A stretch of DNA of 64,000 bases from Candidatus Eisenbacteria bacterium. Its GTDB lineage: Bacteria > Eisenbacteria > RBG-16-71-46 > CAIMUX01 > JAHJDP01. The notes under the pieces are model-generated. The model ran no database searches, was not told the origin of the DNA, and was given only the letters and a program-made list of their open reading frames with translations. Both the position numbers and the translations under genes were made by a program. Shown here one piece after another: positions 17,582 through 25,505 of this stretch (position 1 is its first letter; every line of letters begins with the position of its first letter). The DNA lies in assembly GCA_018831195.1 (NCBI GenBank), contig JAHJDP010000077.1, forward strand, positions 1 to 64,000, read 5' to 3'.

Positions 17582-18080
17582 CTCGCCGTGATCTTAGACG
17601 ATACATGTCTCTTTGGGCATCTTTGCGAGCCAGCGCCTCACGTTTATCGTAGAGCCGCTTTCCGCGCGCGAGAGCGATCTCGATCTTGGCCTTCCCCGCA
17701 CGGAAATAAATCGACAATGCGACAATCGTCAACCCTTTCTCCTCAGTTTTCGCCTGCCATCGCCTGATTTGGCGTTTATGGAGCAGAAGCTTTCTCGGCC
17801 GCCGCGGCTCGGTATTGAATTCACCCGCCTGTTCATAGGGGCTTATGAACATTTGCAGCAATATCAGCTCTTCATCTTTTATCTGTCCGTAGGCCTCTCC
17901 AATGCTGATCTTGCCGCTCCGAAGCGATTTGACCTCGGGTCCTTTGAGGGCAATCCCCGCTTCAAGGGTCTCCAGAATATGATACTCATGCCGCGCCTTC
18001 CGGTTCGTGGCTATGAGCCGGATCTTGTCTTCACCGCCCGCTTTTTCAGCGATCGATAGCTTTGATGTTTTTTTTGCCAT
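17574..18080 (-). CDS. smpB: SsrA-binding protein SmpB
   Basis: SmpB binds tmRNA and delivers it to stalled ribosomes. The 168-residue protein begins MAKKTSKLS and shows ATNRKARHEYHILETLEAGIALKGPEVKSLR (cut here into family blocks NRKARHEY, GPEVKSLRSG), QMFISPYEQAG, RKLLLHKRQI, and GKAKIEIALARGKRLYDKRE, ending in the basic tail that enters the mRNA channel. The start at 18080 is preferred; the longer frame adds 19 residues unlike the family. It heads the operon leading to rdgB. Confidence 0.96.
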   Translation of the reverse strand: MAKKTSKLSIAEKAGGEDKIRLIATNRKARHEYHILETLEAGIALKGPEVKSLRSGKISIGEAYGQIKDEELILLQMFISPYEQAGEFNTEPRRPRKLLLHKRQIRRWQAKTEEKGLTIVALSIYFRAGKAKIEIALARGKRLYDKREALARKDAQRDMYRLRSRRDD

Positions 18081-18248
18081 AGGACTCTCTTTCCTCATCC
18101 TATGGCTATCAGAGAGAAGGCCGATGGGCAAGTGCAACCATGCCCCACCACCGATTTCATGGGAGTTTTTTGATTCTTAAGACCGTCCCCGGCCGGATTC
18201 CGGCGATCGAGCCCGACATGACAAACTCTCCTTAAGGCGACGGACCGC

Positions 18249-18278
18249 TTGACAGGGCGGGGTGTCGGTTCCTAGACT
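18249..18278 (+). promoter_or_regulatory. Promoter of tRNA-Leu
   Basis: A perfect -35 box TTGACA (18249-18254) is followed after 18 bases by TAGACT (18273-18278), 4 of 6 to the -10 consensus. The predicted start lies a few bases before the mature tRNA at 18294, with a GC-rich discriminator typical of stringently controlled stable-RNA promoters. Confidence 0.65.
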
Positions 18279-18293
18279 GGGCGCTGGCCCGTT

Positions 18294-18377
18294 GCGGAAG
18301 TGGCGGAATTGGCAGACGCGCTGGGTTCAGGGTCCAGTGGGGGCAACTCCGTGGGGGTTCAAGTCCCCCCTTCCGCA
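18294..18377 (+). tRNA. tRNA-Leu (CAG)
   Basis: GCGGAAG pairs with CTTCCGC, discriminator A. The anticodon loop TTCAGGG gives CAG, and a variable arm (TGGGGGCAACTCCGT) marks a class II tRNA. CCA is not encoded. It has its own promoter and is followed by a strong terminator. Confidence 0.95.
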
Positions 18378-18383
18378 CACCAG

Positions 18384-18422
18384 CAGGCCCGGGAGGTGAC
18401 TCCCGGGCCTGTACCCATTTTT
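18384..18422 (+). terminator. Intrinsic terminator after tRNA-Leu
   Basis: CAGGCCCGGGAG (18384-18395) pairs perfectly with CTCCCGGGCCTG (18400-18411) around a GTGA loop, followed by ACCCATTTTT. This is a classic rho-independent terminator. Confidence 0.85.
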
Positions 18423-18483
18423 GCCCCTCCTTTCCCGGACTCTTCGCCGACCTTACCGTCTGGGTGGACTCAAGGGGCCCTCT

Positions 18484-19116
18484 CTAGGGGAGCTGGTAGA
18501 TCGACTTGATCGATCCCCAGGTCGTCTCCCGGGTCGGCGTCGGGGTCAAACCCGTATTTAGCGAGCCTGGAGTCGGCTCAAGGCCATTCCCGAAAGGAGC
18601 CGTACCCCCAAAATAGGGGTTCAAGAAATCGAAGATCTCCCAGCCGCCGTCGCCATCCGGATACCGTCCGCTGGAACGGTCATCCTCCGCCTCATATGTA
18701 TTGAAGGTATGGCTGTCGACGATGAGAGTATCGCCTCCCGAGATTTGATAGAGGATGACCGTGTCTCCGTCATTACTCATATTGAAACCAAAACTCGAAT
18801 AGCCGTTATCCGATTCCCACTCTTTGCTCTCCGAACCGTAAACCACGAGCACATCCCCCGGCCCGAGATCTCCTGTAAATCCATAAGCGAGCGTCAGGGG
18901 ATCCCCCAGCCGATAGCTCGACAGATCGATCGTGCTCCCGCCGGTATTGATCACCTCCACCCATTCGTCCCCACGATAGTCATACACGCCGTCACCATCC
19001 CAATCCGACGCCGGATCTCCCATCATCTCATTGAGAGCCAGATCGCAAAGACCGGGACCGCTGGCCAGAGCTGCCTGTACAAAGACTATTGTTACGATCA
19101 GCGCGAAGCGCTTCAT
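18484..19116 (-). CDS. Secreted lamin-tail-domain protein
   Basis: The start at 19116 is chosen since GGAGGAATTCT precedes it and it begins a signal peptide (MKRFALIVTIVFVQAALAS); the upstream ATG lacks a ribosome site. The 210-residue product is almost entirely one lamin-tail domain: LALNEMMGDPASDWDGDG, DEWVEVINTGGSTIDLSSYRLGD, PGDVLVVYGSES, GFNMSNDGDTVILY, and SSGRYPDGDGGWEIF. In bacteria this Ig-like fold occurs in secreted proteins, often with nucleases or sorting tails; this one ends with a short Pro/Thr-rich segment and no tail. Function unknown. Confidence 0.85.
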   Translation of the reverse strand: MKRFALIVTIVFVQAALASGPGLCDLALNEMMGDPASDWDGDGVYDYRGDEWVEVINTGGSTIDLSSYRLGDPLTLAYGFTGDLGPGDVLVVYGSESKEWESDNGYSSFGFNMSNDGDTVILYQISGGDTLIVDSHTFNTYEAEDDRSSGRYPDGDGGWEIFDFLNPYFGGTAPFGNGLEPTPGSLNTGLTPTPTRETTWGSIKSIYQLP

Positions 19117-19499
19117 AGAATTCCTCCTCTGAAGACGAAGCATTCATCCCTGCTTGTGAATTGAGTTTGTGGATTGAGTCTGCACACTGAGTCGGCAGAC
19201 AAGATTGTGAACAGACCGCCGTCGCATTCTCCCGCCGGCGGGCGGCCGCGCCGTCGGCAAGTAGGGAGATAGCAAACATTGGACCTCTTTGGGTTCTGAT
19301 CTGTAGTTGTTTGAGAGGGAAGGGGTTAGGGTGAAGGATTGAAATGCCGGATGGTGACACCGTCGTCCGGCCGACAGTGAGAAAGGCTGATGGTGTATAA
19401 ACGCATGGCGGAATCATGTTATGCTCTTGTCATTGACAAATAATGGCGGACATTCACGCACCATTGATAGGCCATTGACAAATTATGGGGAGACTGTTC
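19117..19499. other. Divergent intergenic region with a spaced 16-base direct repeat
   Basis: This 383-base region separates two divergently transcribed secreted-protein genes, so it must hold both promoters. CATTGACAAATAATGG (19431-19446) recurs as CATTGACAAATTATGG (19473-19488), one mismatch, with a period of exactly 42 bases, four helical turns. The second copy abuts the ribosome site of the acylase gene. A shared regulator binding both copies is possible. No RNA gene is visible. Confidence 0.45.
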
Positions 19500-21635
19500 A
19501 TGCGCACAATAATTGTCCTGATCATACTGGGCCACCTTGCCGGATTTAAGAGTGCGGATGCGGAATCGCTGACACTGCAAGCCCCCGATGCGTCAATGGT
19601 CACCATCCATCGGGATCTCTACGGCGTCCCGCACATCATCGGCGAATCGGAGGTCGGGATCTATTACGCGCAGGGGTTCGCCGCCGCCCAAGATCGCCTT
19701 TATCAAATGGAGATCAACCGGCGGGCCTCCACCGGCACACTGGCGGAAATGTTCGGCGCCGGTTATGTCTCAAGCGATCAAACGACGCGCAGCCGATCCT
19801 ATACAGAGGCCGAACGGCAGCAGCAGCTCGCCCAAATGTCCGCGGATTTACAGGGCATGGTCGACTCGTATGTCGCCGGCATTAACACCTATCTCGACTC
19901 GATCGATGTCCATCCCGGCCTTTACTGCCCTCAGCAATTCGCCGCCGCGCAGCCCGAGGACTGGTCATCCACCGACATCGTTGCGATTGTTCAATATCAG
20001 ATGCGGCGTTTCGGACAATTCGGCGGGCAGGAATTGACGCGCCTCAGCGAGTTGAACGCCAACGGCCAGGCCTGGTTTGATCAGAACCGGCCGATCAACG
20101 ACCCCACCGCGCCCACAACGATCCCCGGCGGTGTCAAAGGCGCGGCCGACCGCGCTTGGCGCCGGTCGGAGATGACGGTCCGGCCCGAGGTTGTACAAGA
20201 AATCGAGGCAAGGAATGCGGAGCACGAGCGCCTTCTTCAGGGGATCGGCCTGCCCCCCAAATTCGGTTCCTTCGCCGTGCAGATCACACCCGGCAAATCG
20301 GCGACGGGGAATGTCATGCTGCTCGGCTGTCCCCAGATGGGTGAACCGCAGCAGGGTCAAGCCAACGCGATCCATGAGGTTGAGCTGACAGGGCCCGATT
20401 TTCACACCGGTGGGATGACCGTTCCCGGTATTCCGGGCATCATTATCGGCCACAATGACAATATGGCTTGGACGCTCACCAGTGGGATCAGCGACAACAC
20501 CGATGTCTATATAGAAACAACCGAGGATGAAAGCCTGACCCGGTATTGGCACAATGGGCAGTGGGAGGATTTCGCGGCGATCCCCGACACCGTCTTTGAC
20601 AATAACGACTCGCCCTATCCTTTTACAATATATCGATCGATTCACGGCCCGGTTTTCGGTTCAGATTTGTCGAACCACCAGGCTTTCACATACAAAATGA
20701 CATTTTGGGGGTTGGAGCTGGACTTTGCACAGGCTTTTTACCTAATCATTCGAGCTGGGACACTCGCCGAATTTGAAGCGGCGCTCGCGCTGTGCCCGGT
20801 CTCATTCAATGTGTTCTACGCGGGAGTCGACCAAGCGATCAAATACTGGCACGCCGGGCTCTATCAGGACCGTACGGACGGCGTCGATCCGCGTCTTCCC
20901 CACAACGGCGGCGGCGCCGAGGAATGGGGCGGCCTCATCCCCTTCAACCAGCTTCCCGCCGCCGCGGATCCGGAGCAGGGATACTTCGTTAATTGGAACA
21001 ATAAGCCGGTGAGCTGGTGGAACAACGGCGACAATATCCCCTGGGTCGGATGGCATCCCGTCGCGTATGTCGAGAACTACGTGGCGCCGATTCCTAATTT
21101 CACATTCGATGATCTCAAGGGAACGCCGCATGCCATCAACAGCCACGGGACCTATCAGCAGGCGGTCGAATTCAGCGCCGATTTGATCCTTGACGAGAAT
21201 ATCGTCCCGCCGGGACAGAGCGCCTTTATCAATCTCGAGGGCATACCGAGCCCCCATATCAATGACCAGTGGAGCCTTCATATAGCCTGGAAATTCAAGG
21301 ATATGCTCTATGGCTACGAACCAAGCGGCCTGGATCCACCATCACCGACGATGGGAGCAAGCGGCGTTCTCTACCAGAACAAGCCCAATCCTTTTGGCGC
21401 GCAGACACGGATCGCCTTCACGCTCTTTGAGCCTGGGGAGGTGGACTTGACCGTCTATGCTCCGTCGGGCCGGCGTGTGAGATCCTTGTTCAACAAGACT
21501 ATCGACGCCGGAACGCGGCAGGTGATATGGGATGGGCGGAATGATGGCGGATTCGCCGTTCCATCCGGGCTCTATTTCTATCGGATGAAAGTGGGGCGTG
21601 AAATCGTTTCGCGGAGGATGCTGCTGATTCAATAG
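19500..21635 (+). CDS. Secreted penicillin-acylase family Ntn hydrolase with FlgD-like tail
   Basis: The family cleaves amides such as acyl-homoserine lactones or beta-lactam side chains after self-processing to expose an N-terminal nucleophile. The product has 711 residues from the ATG at 19500, which follows GGGGAG by 7 bases; the ATG 15 bases upstream is inside the ribosome site. A signal peptide (MRTIIVLIILGHLAGFKSADA) is followed by the alpha-chain signature IHRDLYGVPHIIGESEVGIYYAQGF (split: RDLYGVPHI, YYAQGFAAAQDRLYQME). The likely nucleophile is Ser257 in KFGS-FAVQ, although the usual Ser-Asn-x-Trp is replaced. GHNDNMAWTLTSG matches the family. The tail (NKPNPFGAQ, SGRRVRSL, WDGRNDGGFAVPSGLYFYR) suggests export to the surface. 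The substrate is unknown. Confidence 0.9.
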   Translation: MRTIIVLIILGHLAGFKSADAESLTLQAPDASMVTIHRDLYGVPHIIGESEVGIYYAQGFAAAQDRLYQMEINRRASTGTLAEMFGAGYVSSDQTTRSRSYTEAERQQQLAQMSADLQGMVDSYVAGINTYLDSIDVHPGLYCPQQFAAAQPEDWSSTDIVAIVQYQMRRFGQFGGQELTRLSELNANGQAWFDQNRPINDPTAPTTIPGGVKGAADRAWRRSEMTVRPEVVQEIEARNAEHERLLQGIGLPPKFGSFAVQITPGKSATGNVMLLGCPQMGEPQQGQANAIHEVELTGPDFHTGGMTVPGIPGIIIGHNDNMAWTLTSGISDNTDVYIETTEDESLTRYWHNGQWEDFAAIPDTVFDNNDSPYPFTIYRSIHGPVFGSDLSNHQAFTYKMTFWGLELDFAQAFYLIIRAGTLAEFEAALALCPVSFNVFYAGVDQAIKYWHAGLYQDRTDGVDPRLPHNGGGAEEWGGLIPFNQLPAAADPEQGYFVNWNNKPVSWWNNGDNIPWVGWHPVAYVENYVAPIPNFTFDDLKGTPHAINSHGTYQQAVEFSADLILDENIVPPGQSAFINLEGIPSPHINDQWSLHIAWKFKDMLYGYEPSGLDPPSPTMGASGVLYQNKPNPFGAQTRIAFTLFEPGEVDLTVYAPSGRRVRSLFNKTIDAGTRQVIWDGRNDGGFAVPSGLYFYRMKVGREIVSRRMLLIQ

Positions 21636-21642
21636 TTACTTT

Positions 21643-21698
21643 GCGAAAGCTGCTTGGCGATAGCTACTCTGCGATAGCTGCTTGGCGATAGCTACTCT
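21643..21698. repeat. Tandem 28-base repeat, two copies
   Basis: Two head-to-tail 28-base units (21643-21670 and 21671-21698) differ at one base. The second includes the stop codon of the FGE-like gene. It lies between two convergent genes and may act as a mutual 3' boundary. Confidence 0.8.
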
Positions 21699-22480
21699 TC
21701 AACCCTGACGACACGCAGCCCGAACATTGAGGTCCCCTTCTCGGCCAATGAGTAAGCTCGATGCGGGGATGAGCATTGTCCGGCGAGGCTTCCCCAAGAC
21801 CCGCCTCGAACGACGCGATATTTCCCAAAGGCAGGGCCGGTGGGATCAACAATAGGCTCGGTATCGTAATAGTCCTCACCATACCAATCGTGGCACCACT
21901 CCCAAACATTTCCGTTCATATCATAAAGACCCCAGGGATTGGGCTCTTTTTGCGCCACGGGATGGGTTCGTTTGCCGGAATTATCGCGGCACCAGGCGTA
22001 ATCCTCCACGCCATCCGTCGCCACACCATGATAGAAACGGGTTTCGGTTCCCGCCCGGCAGGCGTATTCCCACTCCGCCTCGGTCGGCAGCCGGTAGATT
22101 TCTTTCCCGGCGTGGGTGTTCAGCTTCGCAAGAAAGGCGAGGGCCGTGGCATAGTCCAGCATCTCGACCGGATTGAGGCTGTCGGATTTAAAATAGGAAG
22201 GATTGTCACCCATGACCCCGATCCACTGCGCCTGGGTAACCTCGTGGATCCCCAGCCAGAAGGTATGGCTGATTTCCACCGTGTGGAGCGGTCCCTGCTC
22301 GGGACGGTGCCCCTCTTCATCATCGGGCGAACCCATCTCAAAGACGCCGGCGGTTATCAATGCGAAATCCATGGTGACACCGGGATAGATCTGAAAACTT
22401 TTACTCGTCTTGTTCTCGGCCGCTGTCGGCGCTATCCATATCATGGCCGTGAACAACATAAAGAGCGCTGAAATTCTCAT
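21692..22480 (-). CDS. Secreted formylglycine-generating-enzyme-like (SUMF1 family) protein
   Basis: The ATG at 22480 starts a signal peptide (residues 1-21); an in-frame TTG two codons upstream is less likely. The FGE-sulfatase domain is complete: FALITAGVFEMGSPDDEEGHRPEQGP, HEVTQAQWIGVMGDNPS, YRLPTEAEWEYACRAGT, NPWGLYDMNGNVWEWCHDWYG, RVVRGGSWGS, and GLRVVRV at the end. True FGE uses two Cys near the C-terminus; here a Cys in LAGQCSSPHRAYS is present but the second copper-ligand Cys is not, so it may be a binding or structural relative rather than an oxidase. Two bases separate it from the carbamate kinase stop. No sulfatase is encoded nearby. Confidence 0.85.
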   Translation of the reverse strand: MRISALFMLFTAMIWIAPTAAENKTSKSFQIYPGVTMDFALITAGVFEMGSPDDEEGHRPEQGPLHTVEISHTFWLGIHEVTQAQWIGVMGDNPSYFKSDSLNPVEMLDYATALAFLAKLNTHAGKEIYRLPTEAEWEYACRAGTETRFYHGVATDGVEDYAWCRDNSGKRTHPVAQKEPNPWGLYDMNGNVWEWCHDWYGEDYYDTEPIVDPTGPAFGKYRVVRGGSWGSLAGQCSSPHRAYSLAEKGTSMFGLRVVRVEE

Positions 22481-22482
22481 TC

Positions 22483-23442
22483 TCAATCCCTCGTGATCCG
22501 GGTTCCATCCTCACCCCTCAGCGCTTCCCGCAACCGGCCTGGAGAGGTGATCAATACGAACTTGCCGCCCGATTTCAGAAAATCGATCGCCGATTCCATC
22601 TTCGGACCCATACTCCCCGCTGGGAAGTGGCCCTCGGATAGATATTCGATCGCCTGACCCATCGAAATGACATCGAGATCCTGTTGATGTTCGGTCCCGA
22701 AATTCAGGGAGACCTTCCCGACGGCCGTGACGATGACGATCCCATCGGCGCCAAGCGCATTCGCCAATACCGTTGTGGCGCGGTCTTTATCAATAACCGC
22801 CTCGACGCCCCTGAGGTTCCCCGAGCTTTCCCGCACGACGGGAATACCGCCGCCGCCGGCGGCAATGACCGTGTTGCCATGTGAATAGAGGGATTTGATG
22901 AAATCGAGTTCTACAATCTCGAGCGGCCGTGGAGAGGGAACGACGCGGCGCCACCCGCGGCCGCTGTCCTGAACCAACCGCCAGCCCTTCTCCAGACTCA
23001 GTCGTTTGGCTTCATCCTGGCTGTAGAAAGGCCCGATCGGTTTGGTTGGATTTTGAAAGGCAGGATCGTCAATGTCGACAACGACCTGGGTCACCACGGT
23101 GCCCAAGGGTTTCTCAATCCCTCTTTCAACCATTAAGTTGCGGAGTGTCTGCTGGATCATATACCCGATTCCGCCCTGTGAATCGGCGCCGCAGATATCG
23201 AGGGGCATCGGGGGAACGATCTCACGCGCCGCTTCGTTTCGGATCAGGATATTGCCGACAATGGGCCCATTCCCATGGGTCAGAAGAACGCGGTGGCCGT
23301 CGGCGATCAACTCCACGACATGTTCCATGGTGGCGCGTGTGATGCGGTACTGCTCCTCGAGCGTTCCTCCGCCACCGGGAGGAAGGAGTGCGTTTCCCCC
23401 GAGCGATACGACGAGGTTCGAGTTAACTTTTGAACCGGCCAT
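22483..23442 (-). CDS. arcC: Carbamate kinase
   Basis: Carbamate kinase makes ATP from carbamoyl phosphate and ADP (or runs in reverse). The 319-residue sequence shows VVSLGGNALL, THGNGPIVGNIL, CGADSQGGIGYMIQQTL, VTQVVVD, IGPFYSQDEA, RRVVPSPRPLEIVE, VIAAGGGGIPVV, VIDKDRATTVLA and FPAGSMGPKMESAI, all family signatures. arcA and arcB, its usual partners, are not in the window; instead it lies between an aminotransferase gene (15-base gap) and the FGE-like gene. Its role here could be nitrogen or purine catabolism. Confidence 0.95.
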   Translation of the reverse strand: MAGSKVNSNLVVSLGGNALLPPGGGGTLEEQYRITRATMEHVVELIADGHRVLLTHGNGPIVGNILIRNEAAREIVPPMPLDICGADSQGGIGYMIQQTLRNLMVERGIEKPLGTVVTQVVVDIDDPAFQNPTKPIGPFYSQDEAKRLSLEKGWRLVQDSGRGWRRVVPSPRPLEIVELDFIKSLYSHGNTVIAAGGGGIPVVRESSGNLRGVEAVIDKDRATTVLANALGADGIVIVTAVGKVSLNFGTEHQQDLDVISMGQAIEYLSEGHFPAGSMGPKMESAIDFLKSGGKFVLITSPGRLREALRGEDGTRITRD

Positions 23443-23457
23443 TAAATCTTCCCTAAA

Positions 23458-24627
23458 TTATGCGCCGGCTCTTCCGGACAGGTAGGTCGCGATCCGATCG
23501 AGGGCCTTATTGATATTCTCGATCGAATTCGCATATGAGAAGCGAAGGTACCCCTCGCCGAATTTCCCGAACGACGTCCCAGAAAGAGCGGCGACGCCGG
23601 CTTTTTCCAACAAGGCCGATTCCAGCGCCTGCGATTTGATGCCGGTGCCGGTGATATTCGGGAATACGTAGAAGGCGCCCCTCGGTTTGAGACAGGTGAT
23701 GCCGGGAATCTTGTTCAAACCGTCGACAATCACATCCCGGCGCTTCTTAAACTCTTTCACCATCTCCTTCGGCTTATCCTGCGGATCCGTTACCGCCTTC
23801 ATTCCAGCCCGTTGCACAAAAACATTGGTGCACGAGTTACAGTTCGTCATAAGTCGTGTGATATGGGCGGCGAGTTCCTTATTCATAACGCCGTAGCCGA
23901 GCCGCCAACCTGTCATGGCATAGGTCTTCGAATGCCCTTCCAACAAGATCGTCCGCTTCAGCATCCCGGGCATCTGCGCAATAGAGACATGCCGCCCTTC
24001 ATACAGGATTTTGGAATAGACCTCGTCAGAGAGAACCCAAATGTCACGGTCACCGATCGCCTTGGCGATCAGCCCCATATCCTCCGATGAGAGCACGCCG
24101 CCGGTCGGGTTCTGCGGTGAATTGAGGAGGATCATTTTTGTTTTGTCGGTGATTAGCGCGACGAGCTCCGCCGGATCGAGGCGAAAATCCCGTTCCTCTT
24201 TCAATTGAATCGGAACCGCTTTGGCGCCGATGAAATTGATGACCGATTCATAAATTGGAAAGCCGGGGTTGGGATAAATGACCTCTTCGCCCTTGTTCAC
24301 GCAGGCAAAGAGGGAGAAAAAGATAATCGGTTTGGCGCCGGGCGTAATAACGATATTTTCCGCGTCAACCGCAAGGCCCCGATCTTCGGCGATATGCTTT
24401 GCAAAGGCCTCCCGGACATCGGGCTGGCCGGCGGCGGGACCGTAATGAGTGAAACCCTGATCCAGAGCTTCTTTCGCGGCATCGATGATATTCTGTGGGG
24501 TGTTGAAATCAGGTTCTCCGATTTCCAAATGTATAATATCGCGGCCTTGGCGCTCCAGCGCCTTCGCGCGCGCCAGAACCTCAAACGCCGTTTCCGTCCC
24601 CAGACGATTCATTCGATCCGCGAACAT
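23458..24627 (-). CDS. Class I/II PLP-dependent aminotransferase (aspartate aminotransferase family)
   Basis: The 389-residue protein has the family order: LEIGEPDFNTP, THYGPAAGQPDVREA, NIVITPGAKPIIF, NPGFPIYES, LNSPQNPTGGV, DEVYSKILYEG, the PLP lysine in LEGHSKTYAMTGWRLGYGV, and GAFYVFPNI with RFSYANSIENI binding the substrate carboxylate. Aspartate or related amino acids are likely donors; exact specificity is unclear. The start at 24627 has GGAGGAATGG upstream, inside the codons of the preceding zinc-ribbon gene, which it overlaps by 47 bases, an unusually long overlap. Confidence 0.93.
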   Translation of the reverse strand: MFADRMNRLGTETAFEVLARAKALERQGRDIIHLEIGEPDFNTPQNIIDAAKEALDQGFTHYGPAAGQPDVREAFAKHIAEDRGLAVDAENIVITPGAKPIIFFSLFACVNKGEEVIYPNPGFPIYESVINFIGAKAVPIQLKEERDFRLDPAELVALITDKTKMILLNSPQNPTGGVLSSEDMGLIAKAIGDRDIWVLSDEVYSKILYEGRHVSIAQMPGMLKRTILLEGHSKTYAMTGWRLGYGVMNKELAAHITRLMTNCNSCTNVFVQRAGMKAVTDPQDKPKEMVKEFKKRRDVIVDGLNKIPGITCLKPRGAFYVFPNITGTGIKSQALESALLEKAGVAALSGTSFGKFGEGYLRFSYANSIENINKALDRIATYLSGRAGA

Positions 24628-25042
24628 TCCATTCCTCCTCCTCCCAGAAATCGTCTAATTTCATCCGGGAATCAGGGTTCATCATCCAGTTCTGTTGGTG
24701 GAGCATCTCATTCCACCAAATTCTATGTAACCGGTAACGGATACAGACTGCATAAAGCGTGCAACAGGATGTACAAATATCGGGCGGAACAATGTCACCC
24801 ACCGGGAGCATCACCTTGCCGCAACGATAATATAGGCGTTCGGAGCAGTTCGGACAGTGCGCTTGCCCGTCAGCCCCATCAACCGGTTCGGCATCAAACC
24901 CCGCGACACTGACACTGCAGGACGGATTCAGACAGTACCAGGACGATCCTCCCAGTTCCTCTTGATACCACTCCTCAACAAGTTGCCTTGTCAACAGAGT
25001 TTGGTTCAGTTGCGTGAACTTTTTCTTAAGTTGTCTATTCAT
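24581..25042 (-). CDS. Small zinc-ribbon protein of unknown function
   Basis: The 153-residue product contains cysteine pairs arranged like zinc ribbons: CLNPSC (residues 37-42), CPNCSERLYYRC (63-74) and CTSCC (about 90-94), followed by a Trp/His/Met-rich segment (RIWWNEMLHQQNWMM) and an acidic tail. It resembles no family I can name. It overlaps the stop of the PPC gene by 8 bases and the aminotransferase start by 47 bases, so it is an operon member. A metal-binding or nucleic-acid-binding role is inferred only from the cysteines. Confidence 0.65.
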   Translation of the reverse strand: MNRQLKKKFTQLNQTLLTRQLVEEWYQEELGGSSWYCLNPSCSVSVAGFDAEPVDGADGQAHCPNCSERLYYRCGKVMLPVGDIVPPDICTSCCTLYAVCIRYRLHRIWWNEMLHQQNWMMNPDSRMKLDDFWEEEEWNVRGSNESSGDGNGV

Positions 25043-25463
25043 CAGGGAACGAGATCCCCCGCAGTCCCGTCTCCCGATCCTCCAATCGAAGGAGTTTGAT
25101 GGGAATTCGAGACAGCATTATTTCATTGGTTACCCAGACACTTCCCCGTGTCAGGTGACCTCCGACCAATCGCCCATCAGGTTCGGCCAATGCCGCGTGG
25201 GCGTGTACAATATATCCGTCATCCTGCCTGGAGATATTCCCGGAGAGAGAAATCAGTTCGAGCGGCTCGGTGAAATGATGCGATTCATACCTTCCCTGCC
25301 CCACAAAATAGGACAGCTCGACATCTTTCAGCATACCGACGCCACTGACGATGACCGCCGTCTCAATTTCGGCTTTCCGGCTGATCTCACCCAGAATATC
25401 CGGCACAATCTCGCCCGGATGGAGCCTTATGAACAGGACATCGCCTTTCGATCTATAATCCAT
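25035..25463 (-). CDS. PPC/DUF296-domain protein
   Basis: The 142-residue protein is a single PPC domain: VLFIRLHPGEIVPDILGEISRKAEIETAVIVSGVGML, LELISLSGNISRQDDGYIVHAHAAL (cut: SLSGNISR, IVHAHAALA) and VGGHLTRGSVWVTNEIML. The His-x-His and GGH residues are those that cluster as a metal site in bacterial PPC proteins, which form trimers. The internal ATG at 25463 is preferred because GGAG lies 8 bases upstream. Bacterial members are poorly understood. It lies 42 bases after the GIY-YIG gene. Confidence 0.85.
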   Translation of the reverse strand: MDYRSKGDVLFIRLHPGEIVPDILGEISRKAEIETAVIVSGVGMLKDVELSYFVGQGRYESHHFTEPLELISLSGNISRQDDGYIVHAHAALAEPDGRLVGGHLTRGSVWVTNEIMLSRIPIKLLRLEDRETGLRGISFPDE

Positions 25464-25505
25464 CGTCCTCATCTCCTTATCTCTATTCTAACACGATCCC
25501 CCGGG

